A stretch of DNA of 32,545 nt from Scytonema sp. RU_4_4 (GTDB lineage Bacteria > Cyanobacteriota > Cyanobacteriia > Cyanobacteriales > Nostocaceae): contig JAAUSC010000064.1 in the NCBI GenBank assembly GCA_012031965.1, forward strand, positions 1 to 32,545. The letters are read 5' to 3'. Numbering within the stretch: position 1 is the stretch's first letter; each line of letters starts with the position of its first letter. A program made the translations under genes and the position numbers. Under the pieces are notes generated by a model that was given only the letters and a program-made list of their open reading frames with translations, made no database searches and was not told the DNA's origin. Positions 15,689 to 22,963 of this stretch are shown here, one piece after another.

Positions 15689-16737
15689 TTATCCTGCGAC
15701 TTTGACTGCTGTCATATTTTTCAGTTTGCTTAACCAGTCTTTGACAATACCTTTTAACTTCAGTTCTGTGTGGTGTTCCCACTCAAAGAAAGGAGCTAAA
15801 CCTAAAGACAATGCAAAAATTCGTAGCCGCAACAGTGGCGAATCACCTAACTGTTTTAACAAGGTAACAAGTTCTGCTCTTTCCTCTTGATTAAAAATAG
15901 GAAGAAAACAATAGGCTGAGTGTATGATTGCCATCTTGCGTCTCTGCTTATCTAACACTTTTGTATCCCAGCCTCGCCGTTGAAAAGCAGGTAAAAACTC
16001 TCTTCAAAAATCCGAATATATCCTTTCAACTGCAAATGTTTACGCTTGGAACGTGTTTTCTTCACATCAGTCCAAACTCGATATTTTGCTAATATTTCAT
16101 CTGCATAAACATTTCCATAGCCAGCATCAGCGATTCTTACAGATAAATCATAATCTTCAACATATTCAGGGCTATTTTCGTAATATCTTAATTCTTGCAG
16201 TGCCTTGGTTCTAAACATGATTATGTTTGCTGCTACTCTATAGCCAGTAACTGCTGCCATTAGCGCTTCATCTGAATTTTGAAACTCTTTCTTTCTGACA
16301 ACTCTTGCTATGGAATGATTTTTTCCATACTCATCCATTTCCTGGATAGCAGTATGAGCATAACCAGCTTCTGGATATTTTTGTAGCAGCGAAACTAATT
16401 TCTCCACATAATTTGGCATTAAAGCATCATCTGAGTCTAGACGTACAATAAAGTCAGTTTTTGGCTGGCTCATTAACCAAGAATTATTACCAGCAATACC
16501 CATGTTTTTAGGTTGCTGATAGTAATACACTTGGGGAAACTGCTGACACAACTGTTCCATCACTTGGGGTGTTTCGTCAGTACTGTGATCGTCTGAAACC
16601 CATACTTCTACATTTGGATAAGTTTGACGACAAGCACTAGTTACGGACTCAATCAAGTATTGAGCTTGATTATAAGTGGGAATACATATGGCAATCGAGG
16701 GAATATTTGGCATTGAAGTCATATCAAGTTTAGTCAT
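15689..16737 (-). pseudogene. GT2 family glycosyltransferase split by a one-base frameshift
   Basis: The first part (start to 15952) is a GT-A domain: IAICIPTYNQAQYL, the metal-binding RLDSDD, and EDYDLSVRIADAGY. It stops at ...NGEAGIQKC. The second part (15958 to 15689, 89 residues, -1/+1 frame) continues as a helical C-terminus. One extra G in the GGG run near 15965 (+ strand CCC) would join them as NGEAGDTKVLDKQRRKM, so the intact protein would be about 350 residues. It could be a sequencing error, real decay or programmed slippage; two separate genes with overlapping stop/start is less likely. The start is uncertain: ATG at 16737 is given, while the frame opens at a TTG at 16776. It probably works with the acyltransferase downstream on a polysaccharide. 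Confidence 0.75.
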
Positions 16738-16807
16738 CTCTACTAGAAATAGTCTTTTTTGCTGTGTTACTTTCAAGAGCGGTAACAGAATTAAGCAATT
16801 ACCAACT

Positions 16808-17104
16808 CAATACTTCTCGGTTAAGCACTAAGCAGTATTGAGAACGGAAAAATTGAGATGTTCTCGTTGAGTTCCAGTTCTCTTCTGAAATGGTTTTTTA
16901 GACGGGAACTTAGAGCGAGGTTTTTGTCAATTGCCTGTTCAATGGCATCTGGAGGTATGGCTGTTTCTATTGCTCTGAATACTTCGACTGATTCAATGAC
17001 TGGAGAAATGAAGGAGAATTTTTTGAGATGCACCATTTTAATGATCGCCATAACTGGGGACAACAGTTAATTTACCCGATTTTGGTCTTAACCGAACCGT
17101 ATTG
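16808..17104. mobile_element. Internally deleted IS4-type insertion sequence
   Basis: 297 bp bounded by CAATACTTCTCGGTTAAG (16808-16825) and the reverse complement of CAATACGGTTCGGTTAAG (17087-17104), the same ends as the MITE at 11622-11735. It contains only the 5' end of a transposase gene. Flanks ATTACCAACT (left) and ATTGATGACCAACT (right) may be a decayed target duplication. Confidence 0.75.
16821..17051 (-). pseudogene. IS4-family transposase N-terminal fragment
   Basis: From the ATG at 17051 the frame reads MAIIKMVHLKKFSFISP, then VEVFRAIETAIPPDAIEQAIDK, which resembles the IS4 transposase N-terminal domain (...IPPELIEQAL...). After about residue 43 the similarity stops and the remaining frame looks random. 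The DDE catalytic domain is missing, so it cannot be functional. It begins 53 bases inside the right end of the element, a normal arrangement. Confidence 0.7.
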
Positions 17105-18087
17105 ATTGATGACCAACTACGTTTAATACCCTAATTGCAGAGATAAAATTTGTTGTGTCACTTTTGTTGTGTCACTATATTTATCTGGGTGCAAAGTGTT
17201 ATTACTTTACCCTTGCGACAAAAACTCAACTGTAGTCTAAACCTTCGTTCTTGCAAGTACATAAACGACACTCATCCAAAGCGACTTTCAATGCTACTCA
17301 AATCACTTTTACTGAATAAATGTTTCAAAGAATTGTACAAAGTAAGGCTTTACCCTCAATTTTTGGTAAACTCTTGATTTTACTATTCAGTAATACAAGG
17401 ATAAAGTGTTAATACACCTATTCATCCGGATTAACCATTGACAAAAAAATATGGTTAACTTAGTACATTTGCAGTAATGGAAGGTAAATGTAGAATTAAT
17501 TTCTATGTTGTTGTGTAGAATCTCTCTTCAGCAAGATTGAAGAGAATAGAATTCTTACCACTTTTTACAAGTACAGACAGAAGCATTTAAATCCATTGAC
17601 TCAGGGTGGAATCAAACCACCAGGAATCCTCACAGCATGGACACTCTGAAGCACTAGATCATATTCGATGAAAAGATTACACCCTAGCAATACTTGCTGG
17701 ATGTGAGCCAGGGAGATTGAATTTGTTGAACCTAGCTTAAACATAAGGGTATCCTCTGAGTGTTTATTTCAGAGTTGCGCTACCATCTGCACATACTCAG
17801 TGCTTTACAACTTAAACATTCTTTTGTGAAGCATTAATTAAAAATCTTAAAGCAAGAAAATCTGAAATAACACTATATCTGAAACAACTTCACAAAAACT
17901 TTACACTTTTTACAGTCAATCTTTATTAACGATATTATGAAATCTAAGTAAAGATATGGATAAAATTATAACTTTGTACTGAGATGTTCTCCCCATAATC
18001 ACAATAATTATTATTCTTGAATTGATGCTGTTTCTTTTTTTTGGAACAATTTGGAACAATTTGGAACAATTTATTCTCTGGAAGTCC
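17105..18087. other. Long non-coding AT-rich region
   Basis: 983 bases with no credible gene on either strand; the open frame at 17150-17377 lacks a ribosome site and family resemblance. A GC-richer segment at 17598-17652 contains a small hairpin, GGTGGAATCAAACCACC, but no tRNA could be folded from it. The 3' end carries tandem and dispersed repeats. Confidence 0.6.
18041..18070. repeat. Three perfect tandem copies of TTGGAACAAT
   Basis: The 10-mer TTGGAACAAT is repeated exactly three times at 18041, 18051 and 18061. The last copy runs into the 33-bp dispersed repeat, suggesting slippage at its edge. Confidence 0.95.
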
Positions 18088-18092
18088 CTAAA
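18060..18092. repeat. 33-bp dispersed repeat, copy 2
   Basis: 31/33 match to 14716-14748. It overlaps the end of the amine oxidase gene: the stop codon at 18088-18090 lies within the repeat, so the repeat defines the C-terminus of that protein. Confidence 0.8.
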
Positions 18093-19356
18093 CACTTAAC
18101 AAGTTAAGAATCTGTTGCACAGCACGCTGACCACTACGGATTGCACCCTCCATGTAACCGCGATACTCCACAGGAGCAGTATGCTCACCAGCAAAGAAAA
18201 TCCGACCAGCAGGCGGGGTTAAATGTGGATCAAAGCGATGCAAGTCTCCCGGTCTAAAGTAGCAGTAGGCACCTCGTGCCCACTCGTCAGCGCTCCAGTC
18301 ATGTGAACGAGAGGCGATAATCTTGGGTGCATTCGGGTATACAGTATGCACTGCTGCAAGCGCTAAGTCACCTGCTTGCTCACACAGCTTTAAACTGCGA
18401 GTCCCTCCACTGAAACAGGAAAGAATTTTTTCTGTCCCCATCTGAGCAAAGGTCGGTTCCCAGATAGCTTGGTACTCGCCTTCAAGTAATACAATTCCAA
18501 AGTTAGGCTTTGACCAAAAACGGTGCGGGTATTGCAGTAGTGTCTTAACAACTCCTCCGTAAGCTAGGCTAGAGATAGCCTCTCGCTGTGCGTCAATGAG
18601 CGGTGCTTCTATTGAGATGTGACGCAGCACACTCCAAGGGAGCGTCACTATCACACTGTGAGCCACAACCTCAACTAAACCGCTTGGCGTCTCAACACTG
18701 ACACTCACAGTATCATCTATCTGTTGGATACAACGCACGGGAGTACGAGTGTGAATTCTATTCCCCAGATGTTTAGCCAAAGCATCTGCTAAACGTGAAA
18801 CACCCCCACGAATCCGCATATTGCAGCCTCTGTTACCGATACCTGCAAGATAAGCAAAGAAGCCTATACCAATCAACTCTGGGTCCGTGGCAAATAGTGA
18901 AGAAGCCAGCCAACGCGCAATTCGACGGGCAAAAGGTGCAATTGGTTGTACATTCAACCACTCATCTAAGGTCTGTTGAGGGTCTTTTTGCTCTTCAAGC
19001 AGGCTTTGGAGTTTTGCGTAAAGATTATCCAAAGCACTACTTTGTTCCTCTGTTAGGGACATACGGTTATGAAGCATTCCGTCGATGAACCAGTAGAGGT
19101 CATCAGGAAATTTGCAGGCTGGGTCTAATTGAATACCTAATTCAGTCGCATAAGTTATGAGAGCAGTGTGGTTATCGTCCACAAACTCAGCACCTAACTC
19201 GCCATATTGTCCTGCATTAAGTTGAACGGTATGAGCTCGACCGCCGACACGTGGACGCGCTTCAAAAACTTGGACATCAAAACCTGCACGTACCAATTCA
19301 TAAGCTGCACTCAGCCCTGCGAGTCCTGCACCAATGACAATGGTTTGATGTGACAT
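18088..19356 (-). CDS. Flavin-containing amine oxidase family protein
   Basis: 422 residues. The N-terminal dinucleotide-binding motif VIGAGLAGLSAAYEL (GxGxxG at 8-13) is followed by the acidic ribose-binding end FEARPRVGGRAHT. The C-terminal FAD signature GRIFFAGEHTAP plus YMEGAIRSGQRA is typical of monoamine oxidase and related amino-acid oxidases. No signal peptide is present, so it is probably cytoplasmic. It should oxidise a primary or secondary amine to an imine, releasing H2O2; the substrate is not predictable. The gene stands alone on the - strand, and its stop codon lies in a dispersed repeat, so the natural C-terminus may have been altered slightly. Confidence 0.9.
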   Translation of the reverse strand: MSHQTIVIGAGLAGLSAAYELVRAGFDVQVFEARPRVGGRAHTVQLNAGQYGELGAEFVDDNHTALITYATELGIQLDPACKFPDDLYWFIDGMLHNRMSLTEEQSSALDNLYAKLQSLLEEQKDPQQTLDEWLNVQPIAPFARRIARWLASSLFATDPELIGIGFFAYLAGIGNRGCNMRIRGGVSRLADALAKHLGNRIHTRTPVRCIQQIDDTVSVSVETPSGLVEVVAHSVIVTLPWSVLRHISIEAPLIDAQREAISSLAYGGVVKTLLQYPHRFWSKPNFGIVLLEGEYQAIWEPTFAQMGTEKILSCFSGGTRSLKLCEQAGDLALAAVHTVYPNAPKIIASRSHDWSADEWARGAYCYFRPGDLHRFDPHLTPPAGRIFFAGEHTAPVEYRGYMEGAIRSGQRAVQQILNLLSV

Positions 19357-19771
19357 TGCTTAACTCCCCAGAAATATCAATTTCGTTCTAACTCGTAAAA
19401 ATAGATCTGTTTCCCGCTAACTATATATTTGCCAATAAATATGAACAACTGTAGGGAACCTCCCAAATGTTTTAGGACTTACACACCATTTTCTAAAAAC
19501 CCGGTTTCTTCGTTCGTATTTGGTTGCAAAACAGACGATTTTTGGTAGAAACCGGGTAACTTTTGCGTAAGTCCTGTGTTTAATTCATTCGTTGAGTAGA
19601 CTGATAAAACTGGTACAACCTCCCATTAGCCAGAGGAAAGGTCATTAATAGGTTTTTAGAATCGATTAAGAACACGATAAATAATAACAGTTGTTTGAGA
19701 GTAAGCAAGGAAAGATGCGTGTTAATACTTAAAAACTCATTCCCTTAAAAACGAACAAGGAGCGCGACACT
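19357..19771. other. Divergent intergenic region
   Basis: 415 bases between the amine oxidase and phosphoribosyltransferase starts. It contains the MITE-like element at 19474-19575; the rest is AT-rich and presumably holds both promoters. A good ribosome site, AAGGAG, occurs about 10 bases before the ATG at 19772. Confidence 0.6.
19474..19575. mobile_element. MITE-like element with AGGACTTACRCA ends
   Basis: 102 bp with 12-bp ends, AGGACTTACACA (19474-19485) and the complement of AGGACTTACGCA (19564-19575), 11/12 matched. Inside is a second perfect 11-bp inverted pair, ACCCGGTTTCT at 19499-19509 and 19547-19557. Same end family as 7343-7455; the inner AAACCCGGT word recurs at 21054-21086. 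Confidence 0.75.
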
Positions 19772-20436
19772 ATGATTTTTAAAAACCGAAAGGCTGCAGG
19801 TCAATTTTTGGCTAAAAATTTAGCAGCTTATGCTAACTACCCAGACACGCTAGTGTTAGCGCTCCCAAGGGGTGGTGTACCAGTCGCTTTTGAAGTTGCT
19901 AGAGCGCTGAATGCTCCCTTAGACGTTTTTGTCGTACGTAAACTGGGCGTACCCGAACAAAAAGAGCTAGCAATGGGAGCGATCGCCTCTGGTGGAGTCC
20001 AAGTTTTGAATGAAGAGATTGTGCGATCGCTCGGTATATCCGAGGTCGTTATTCAAAAAGTAGCGGCGAAAGAACAACAGGAACTAGAGCGAAGAGAGCA
20101 TCTCTATCGGGGCGATCGCCCATTCCAATACTGCATGGACGCACCGTCATTTTAGTGGATGATGGTTTAGCGACAGGTGCAACCATGCGTGCGGCTGTTG
20201 TAGCGTTGCAGCAACACAAACCTGCCAAAATAATAGTTGCTGTCCCAGTGTCTGCATCCGAAACCTGTGAAGAGTTTGAAGCCAAGGTAGATGAAATTGT
20301 CTGCTTGGCAACGCCAAATCCCTTCTACAGTGTTGGTTTGTGGTACGAAGATTTTCCGCAAACAACAGATGAAGAAGTCAGAGAACTGTTAAAGAAAGCT
20401 GCAAACAACCACGAGACAACAGTGATGAGTGTGTAG
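19772..20436 (+). pseudogene. Phosphoribosyltransferase, frameshifted
   Basis: The first frame (19772-20155) carries the PRTase N-terminal half, [17 protein letters not shown] and [19 protein letters not shown], and ends in unrelated residues [10 protein letters not shown]. The second frame (20155-20436) supplies the PRPP-binding loop VDDGLATGATMRA and the C-terminus. Adding one C to the CCC at about 20118-20120, beside a GCGATCGC site, would give [18 protein letters not shown] and restore a normal 220-residue protein. This is strong evidence for one missing base. The GTG at 20155 could not start a working enzyme on its own because the hood domain is lost. The family includes predicted PRTases of uncertain substrate, sometimes fused to hydrolases. 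Confidence 0.88.
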
Positions 20437-20497
20437 GTGAATCTCCTAGGTTGGAAAGAATAGGTGGTTCAAAAGTCAATTTTTTGAAAATGAAACT

Positions 20498-20671
20498 GCA
20501 GATGCACGTAGATAAACACAGATAAGCTGTTGTGCATTTTTAATGCACAACAGCAAGGCAGCGGGAGCTGACGGCAGAAAGCAGAAGGGAACAGGGTTTC
20601 AATGATTGACTCGATCAAAATAATGTGCATTCTTATAAGCGCAGGAGCTTAATTTATCTGCGTGCATCTGC
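20498..20671. repeat. Nested palindromic repeat element
   Basis: Outer arms GCAGATGCACGTAGATAAA (20498-20516) and its complement with one mismatch (20653-20671) bound 174 bp. A related word, CTATCCGCGTGCGTCTGCGG, occurs at 27004-27023. Inside is a perfect 13-bp stem with a 3-base loop. Confidence 0.8.
20526..20554. terminator. Strong hairpin GCTGTTGTGCATT/AATGCACAACAGC
   Basis: Perfect 13-bp inverted repeat (20526-20538, 20542-20554) about 90 bases after the phosphoribosyltransferase stop. It lacks a trailing T run, so it may be a terminator or simply part of the repeat. Confidence 0.5.
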
Positions 20672-20819
20672 TATAGGCTGTGGTTATAAATAGCTCCAAA
20701 AACTCACTCATATATGAAGCTTTGAAAAGTGTCATAAAGACCAGAAATCTCTGGAACTTTGCAGGAACGATCAGCAGTCCTATACCCAGATGAACTTAAA
20801 ACATAACAGAGGTTAAACA

Positions 20820-20915
20820 ATGTTCATTAATCTGGCTTTGATTGCTTTCGTGATTGCGTCTGCACCAATTATTTGTCGTGCTACAGAAGTCAAAAACACT
20901 AGAAGAACTAGATGA
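20820..20915 (+). CDS. Possible 31-residue single-helix membrane peptide
   Basis: ATG at 20820 with AGAGG 7 bases upstream. The peptide begins MFINLALIAFVIASAPIIC, one hydrophobic helix, followed by a basic polar tail TEVKNTRRTR, a typical N-out/C-in small membrane protein profile. Cyanobacteria encode many such small thylakoid subunits, but I could not match this to PsbX, PsaM, Psb30, PetL or KdpF. It lies in otherwise empty DNA. Coding status is tentative. Confidence 0.4.
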   Translation: MFINLALIAFVIASAPIICRATEVKNTRRTR

Positions 20916-21023
20916 GTAAAAGTCTATTATATTTAGATTGTTTATACAATACCAAGTAAAACTTATAGGCAACTTGGTAAAAAATAAGTCTATGAAAATA
21001 CAAGCTAATATATGCAAATTGCA

Positions 21024-21127
21024 TATAGCATTCCTAAATGATTCGTGAGATAAAGAAACCCGGTATCTGGGAGATACCTGGTTTCTGAGGCTCAGTATTT
21101 TCTTACAAATGATTCCGGATTGCTATA
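21024..21127. mobile_element. MITE-like element with TATAGCAWTCC ends
   Basis: 104 bp. The left end TATAGCATTCCTAAATGATT matches the reverse complement of the right end (TATAGCAATCCGGAATCATT) imperfectly, about 20 of 26. The centre is a near-perfect hairpin, AGAAACCCGGTATCT (21054-21068) with AGATACCTGGTTTCT (21072-21086). It ends 20 bases past the DUF3386 gene. Confidence 0.7.
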
Positions 21128-21147
21128 TATTAGCTCTACTAGAAAAT

Positions 21148-21804
21148 TTAAGCAGCAACAGCTTCCAGCAACTGAATGTTAGAAAAAATAATTTCCTGAA
21201 TGGATGGTTGTTCTGCTGTCTCGGTGCGAATTTCTCGGCGATTTAGGATGAAGTAATCACCAACCTTTTCGTACTCATCTGTAAACTCGCTTCTTCCGCC
21301 CTTTTGTTCACCCGTTTTCGGATCGTGGTAAACAGAATCGTATTGATGAGACAGGTAACCTTCTCCTGTATCATGACTGCTGAAGGTGTTAATCGTCACA
21401 ACAACACCGTGGATATGACGGTGGACGAGACACACCTCATTGTTGCGGAGTTTGTAGCGATCGCCCTCAGATTTACCGCCTAGTAAAATCTCAACAGCAC
21501 CAGTTTCATCAGTCGCACCATAGCGAAATGTATTCTCGCCATGAGTTTGTTCAAAGGAGCGACGAATGCGGTGAATGGCTATCTCCCATGCTTGATTGTT
21601 AATCACCTGCTTCGCTTGCTCATCTTCTACCTCAAAAACATCTGCCTTGAGATTAGGGTTGATACGAATTTTACCTGTAAACACCTGCTCGTCTTGCTTA
21701 TAGGTGACATCTGCAGTATAACCAGGGAAATTTGTATTCCAAGTGTAGCGGTTTTCGTAAGCAGCACGAAAAAGTTCTTGAGCAGAAACTTGTGTTACTG
21801 TCAT
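21148..21804 (-). CDS. DUF3386 family protein
   Basis: 218 residues from the ATG at 21804, which has GGAG 6 bases upstream; an in-frame GTG at 21822 is less likely. Sequence and length match DUF3386, a family I recall mainly from cyanobacteria, without a known role. Seen: N-terminal AQELFRAAYENRYTW, a beta-rich middle region, and a mixed charged pattern typical of a soluble lipocalin-like or barrel fold (inference). No signal peptide. It is divergent from a GAF-LuxR regulator with about 100 bases between the starts, so the regulator may control it. Confidence 0.8.
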   Translation of the reverse strand: MTVTQVSAQELFRAAYENRYTWNTNFPGYTADVTYKQDEQVFTGKIRINPNLKADVFEVEDEQAKQVINNQAWEIAIHRIRRSFEQTHGENTFRYGATDETGAVEILLGGKSEGDRYKLRNNEVCLVHRHIHGVVVTINTFSSHDTGEGYLSHQYDSVYHDPKTGEQKGGRSEFTDEYEKVGDYFILNRREIRTETAEQPSIQEIIFSNIQLLEAVAA

Positions 21805-21905
21805 TATTTCTCCTATTGTCACCAGTTATATTAGCTTTTTACTTTTGCTGCTATTAGCATAGAAGTAATTATTAAGTTTCGCATAGACCCCAAGTGGGTA
21901 CACCT

Positions 21906-22583
21906 ATGATTAAGTCTCTTCAAACTGTATTTCACGAAATAGCTTCTGTGAGCAATGAGCAAGAATTACGACTAGCTCTGATAAATACAGTGGCGGAGTA
22001 TTTTGGCGTGCAGCATTGGGGGATCTATCTGTTAGATGAGCCGTTTCTAACAGAGATTGATGTTCAGGATATTCCTGGTGTGTGTATGGAAAGCAACCCT
22101 GTTGGGCGCTACGTCGTTGAACGTCATGCTCCTGTTCACGAACAATTGGTGTTACCAACAGGAGATTGGAAGCATTTTTGCTCACGCCATGACCATGAAC
22201 ACGTGATGAGCGGACCAATGGTCTGTGATGGTCGTCTTGTGGGAACGCTTAACCTCGCCCGTACGAGTGGAACTCCTGCTTTTAACGTGAATGATCTCGC
22301 TGACATGAGTGCTCTGTGTCTTCATGTTTCCGCAAAACTCGCAACTTTACGGGCAAAACCAAAAACATCTGTGTGCTCTTTCGCAAGTCGTCTGACTCCC
22401 CGTGAGTTAGAAATTGCTGAGTTGGTGGCGCGAGGGTTAACCAATGCGGAAATTGGTGAAAAACTATGGATCACACAAAATTCTGTGAAGCAAGCACTCA
22501 AGCGGATGTTCCGTAAGCTAGAAGTTTCGGCGCGTGCTGAAATGGTTGCTAAGTTGCAAGATATGGGATCAGTGATGAGTTGA
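21906..22583 (+). CDS. GAF-LuxR transcriptional regulator
   Basis: About 225 residues from ATG 21906 (a GTG at 21894 is in frame). Residues about 10-150 resemble a GAF sensory domain, with FGVQHWGIYLLDE near its start and GPMVCDGRLVGTLNLAR in its core. The C-terminus is a LuxR/FixJ helix-turn-helix: LTPRELEIAELVARGLTNAE, then NSVKQALKRMFRKLEVSARA. There is no phosphoacceptor receiver domain, so the signal is probably a small ligand or redox cue. It is divergent from the DUF3386 gene. The region around residues 76-105 is rich in His, and C105 (VC) or nearby residues could bind a ligand; this is speculation. Confidence 0.85.
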   Translation: MIKSLQTVFHEIASVSNEQELRLALINTVAEYFGVQHWGIYLLDEPFLTEIDVQDIPGVCMESNPVGRYVVERHAPVHEQLVLPTGDWKHFCSRHDHEHVMSGPMVCDGRLVGTLNLARTSGTPAFNVNDLADMSALCLHVSAKLATLRAKPKTSVCSFASRLTPRELEIAELVARGLTNAEIGEKLWITQNSVKQALKRMFRKLEVSARAEMVAKLQDMGSVMS

Positions 22584-22691
22584 TGGTTAACTAGACTTCT
22601 TGCATAAATATTTTTTGTTACGTCTTTTCATCTTCCAAGAACAAACAGCGTGTTAAATTAGTCGAGTAGATACGTTAAGGTTTTACAAACC

Positions 22692-22898
22692 ATGACTTTC
22701 AGTGATGTGGTTGAGGCAATCAAAAGTCTTTCCACTGACGAAAAGCAAGAAATTCAACTGCTACTGAAGCAGTATCTCCGCGAGGAACGCCACGAAGAAA
22801 TCCATAGGAACTTAAAGTCAGCGCAGGTTGAACAGCAAAAAGGGGAACTAAAGTTTTCCTCCAATATCCATGAACTGAGACAACTGCTAGAGGAATAA
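22692..22898 (+). CDS. Small antitoxin-like protein
   Basis: 68 residues, highly charged and helical. FSDVVEAIKSLSTDEKQEIQ resembles the first helices of small cyanobacterial antitoxins paired with RelE- or HicA-like toxins. No complete toxin follows: 2 bases after the stop a GTG at 22901 opens a short frame, MEVSFSSPLRYP, that runs into the convergent amylase gene. Probably an orphan antitoxin; other small regulatory roles are possible. Confidence 0.55.
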   Translation: MTFSDVVEAIKSLSTDEKQEIQLLLKQYLREERHEEIHRNLKSAQVEQQKGELKFSSNIHELRQLLEE

Positions 22899-22963
22899 TT
22901 GTGGAAGTCAGTTTCAGTTCCCCATTAAGGTATCCGTCGCCGCTGAACGCGATCGTTTTTTTA

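Larger units (their letters stand above)
20437..20819. other. Repeat-rich intergenic region
   Basis: 383 bases without a gene, apart from the small frame starting at 20820. It contains nested inverted repeats at 20498-20671 with a strong hairpin at 20526-20554. Nothing else was recognised. Confidence 0.6.

Noticed and set aside
16858-17070. 70-residue + strand frame
   Set aside because: It is the complement of the IS4 transposase fragment, which explains the open frame.
17598-17652. A tRNA-like T-arm on the - strand (GGTGGTTTGATTCCACC)
   Set aside because: No matching acceptor stem, D-arm or sound anticodon loop could be built around it.
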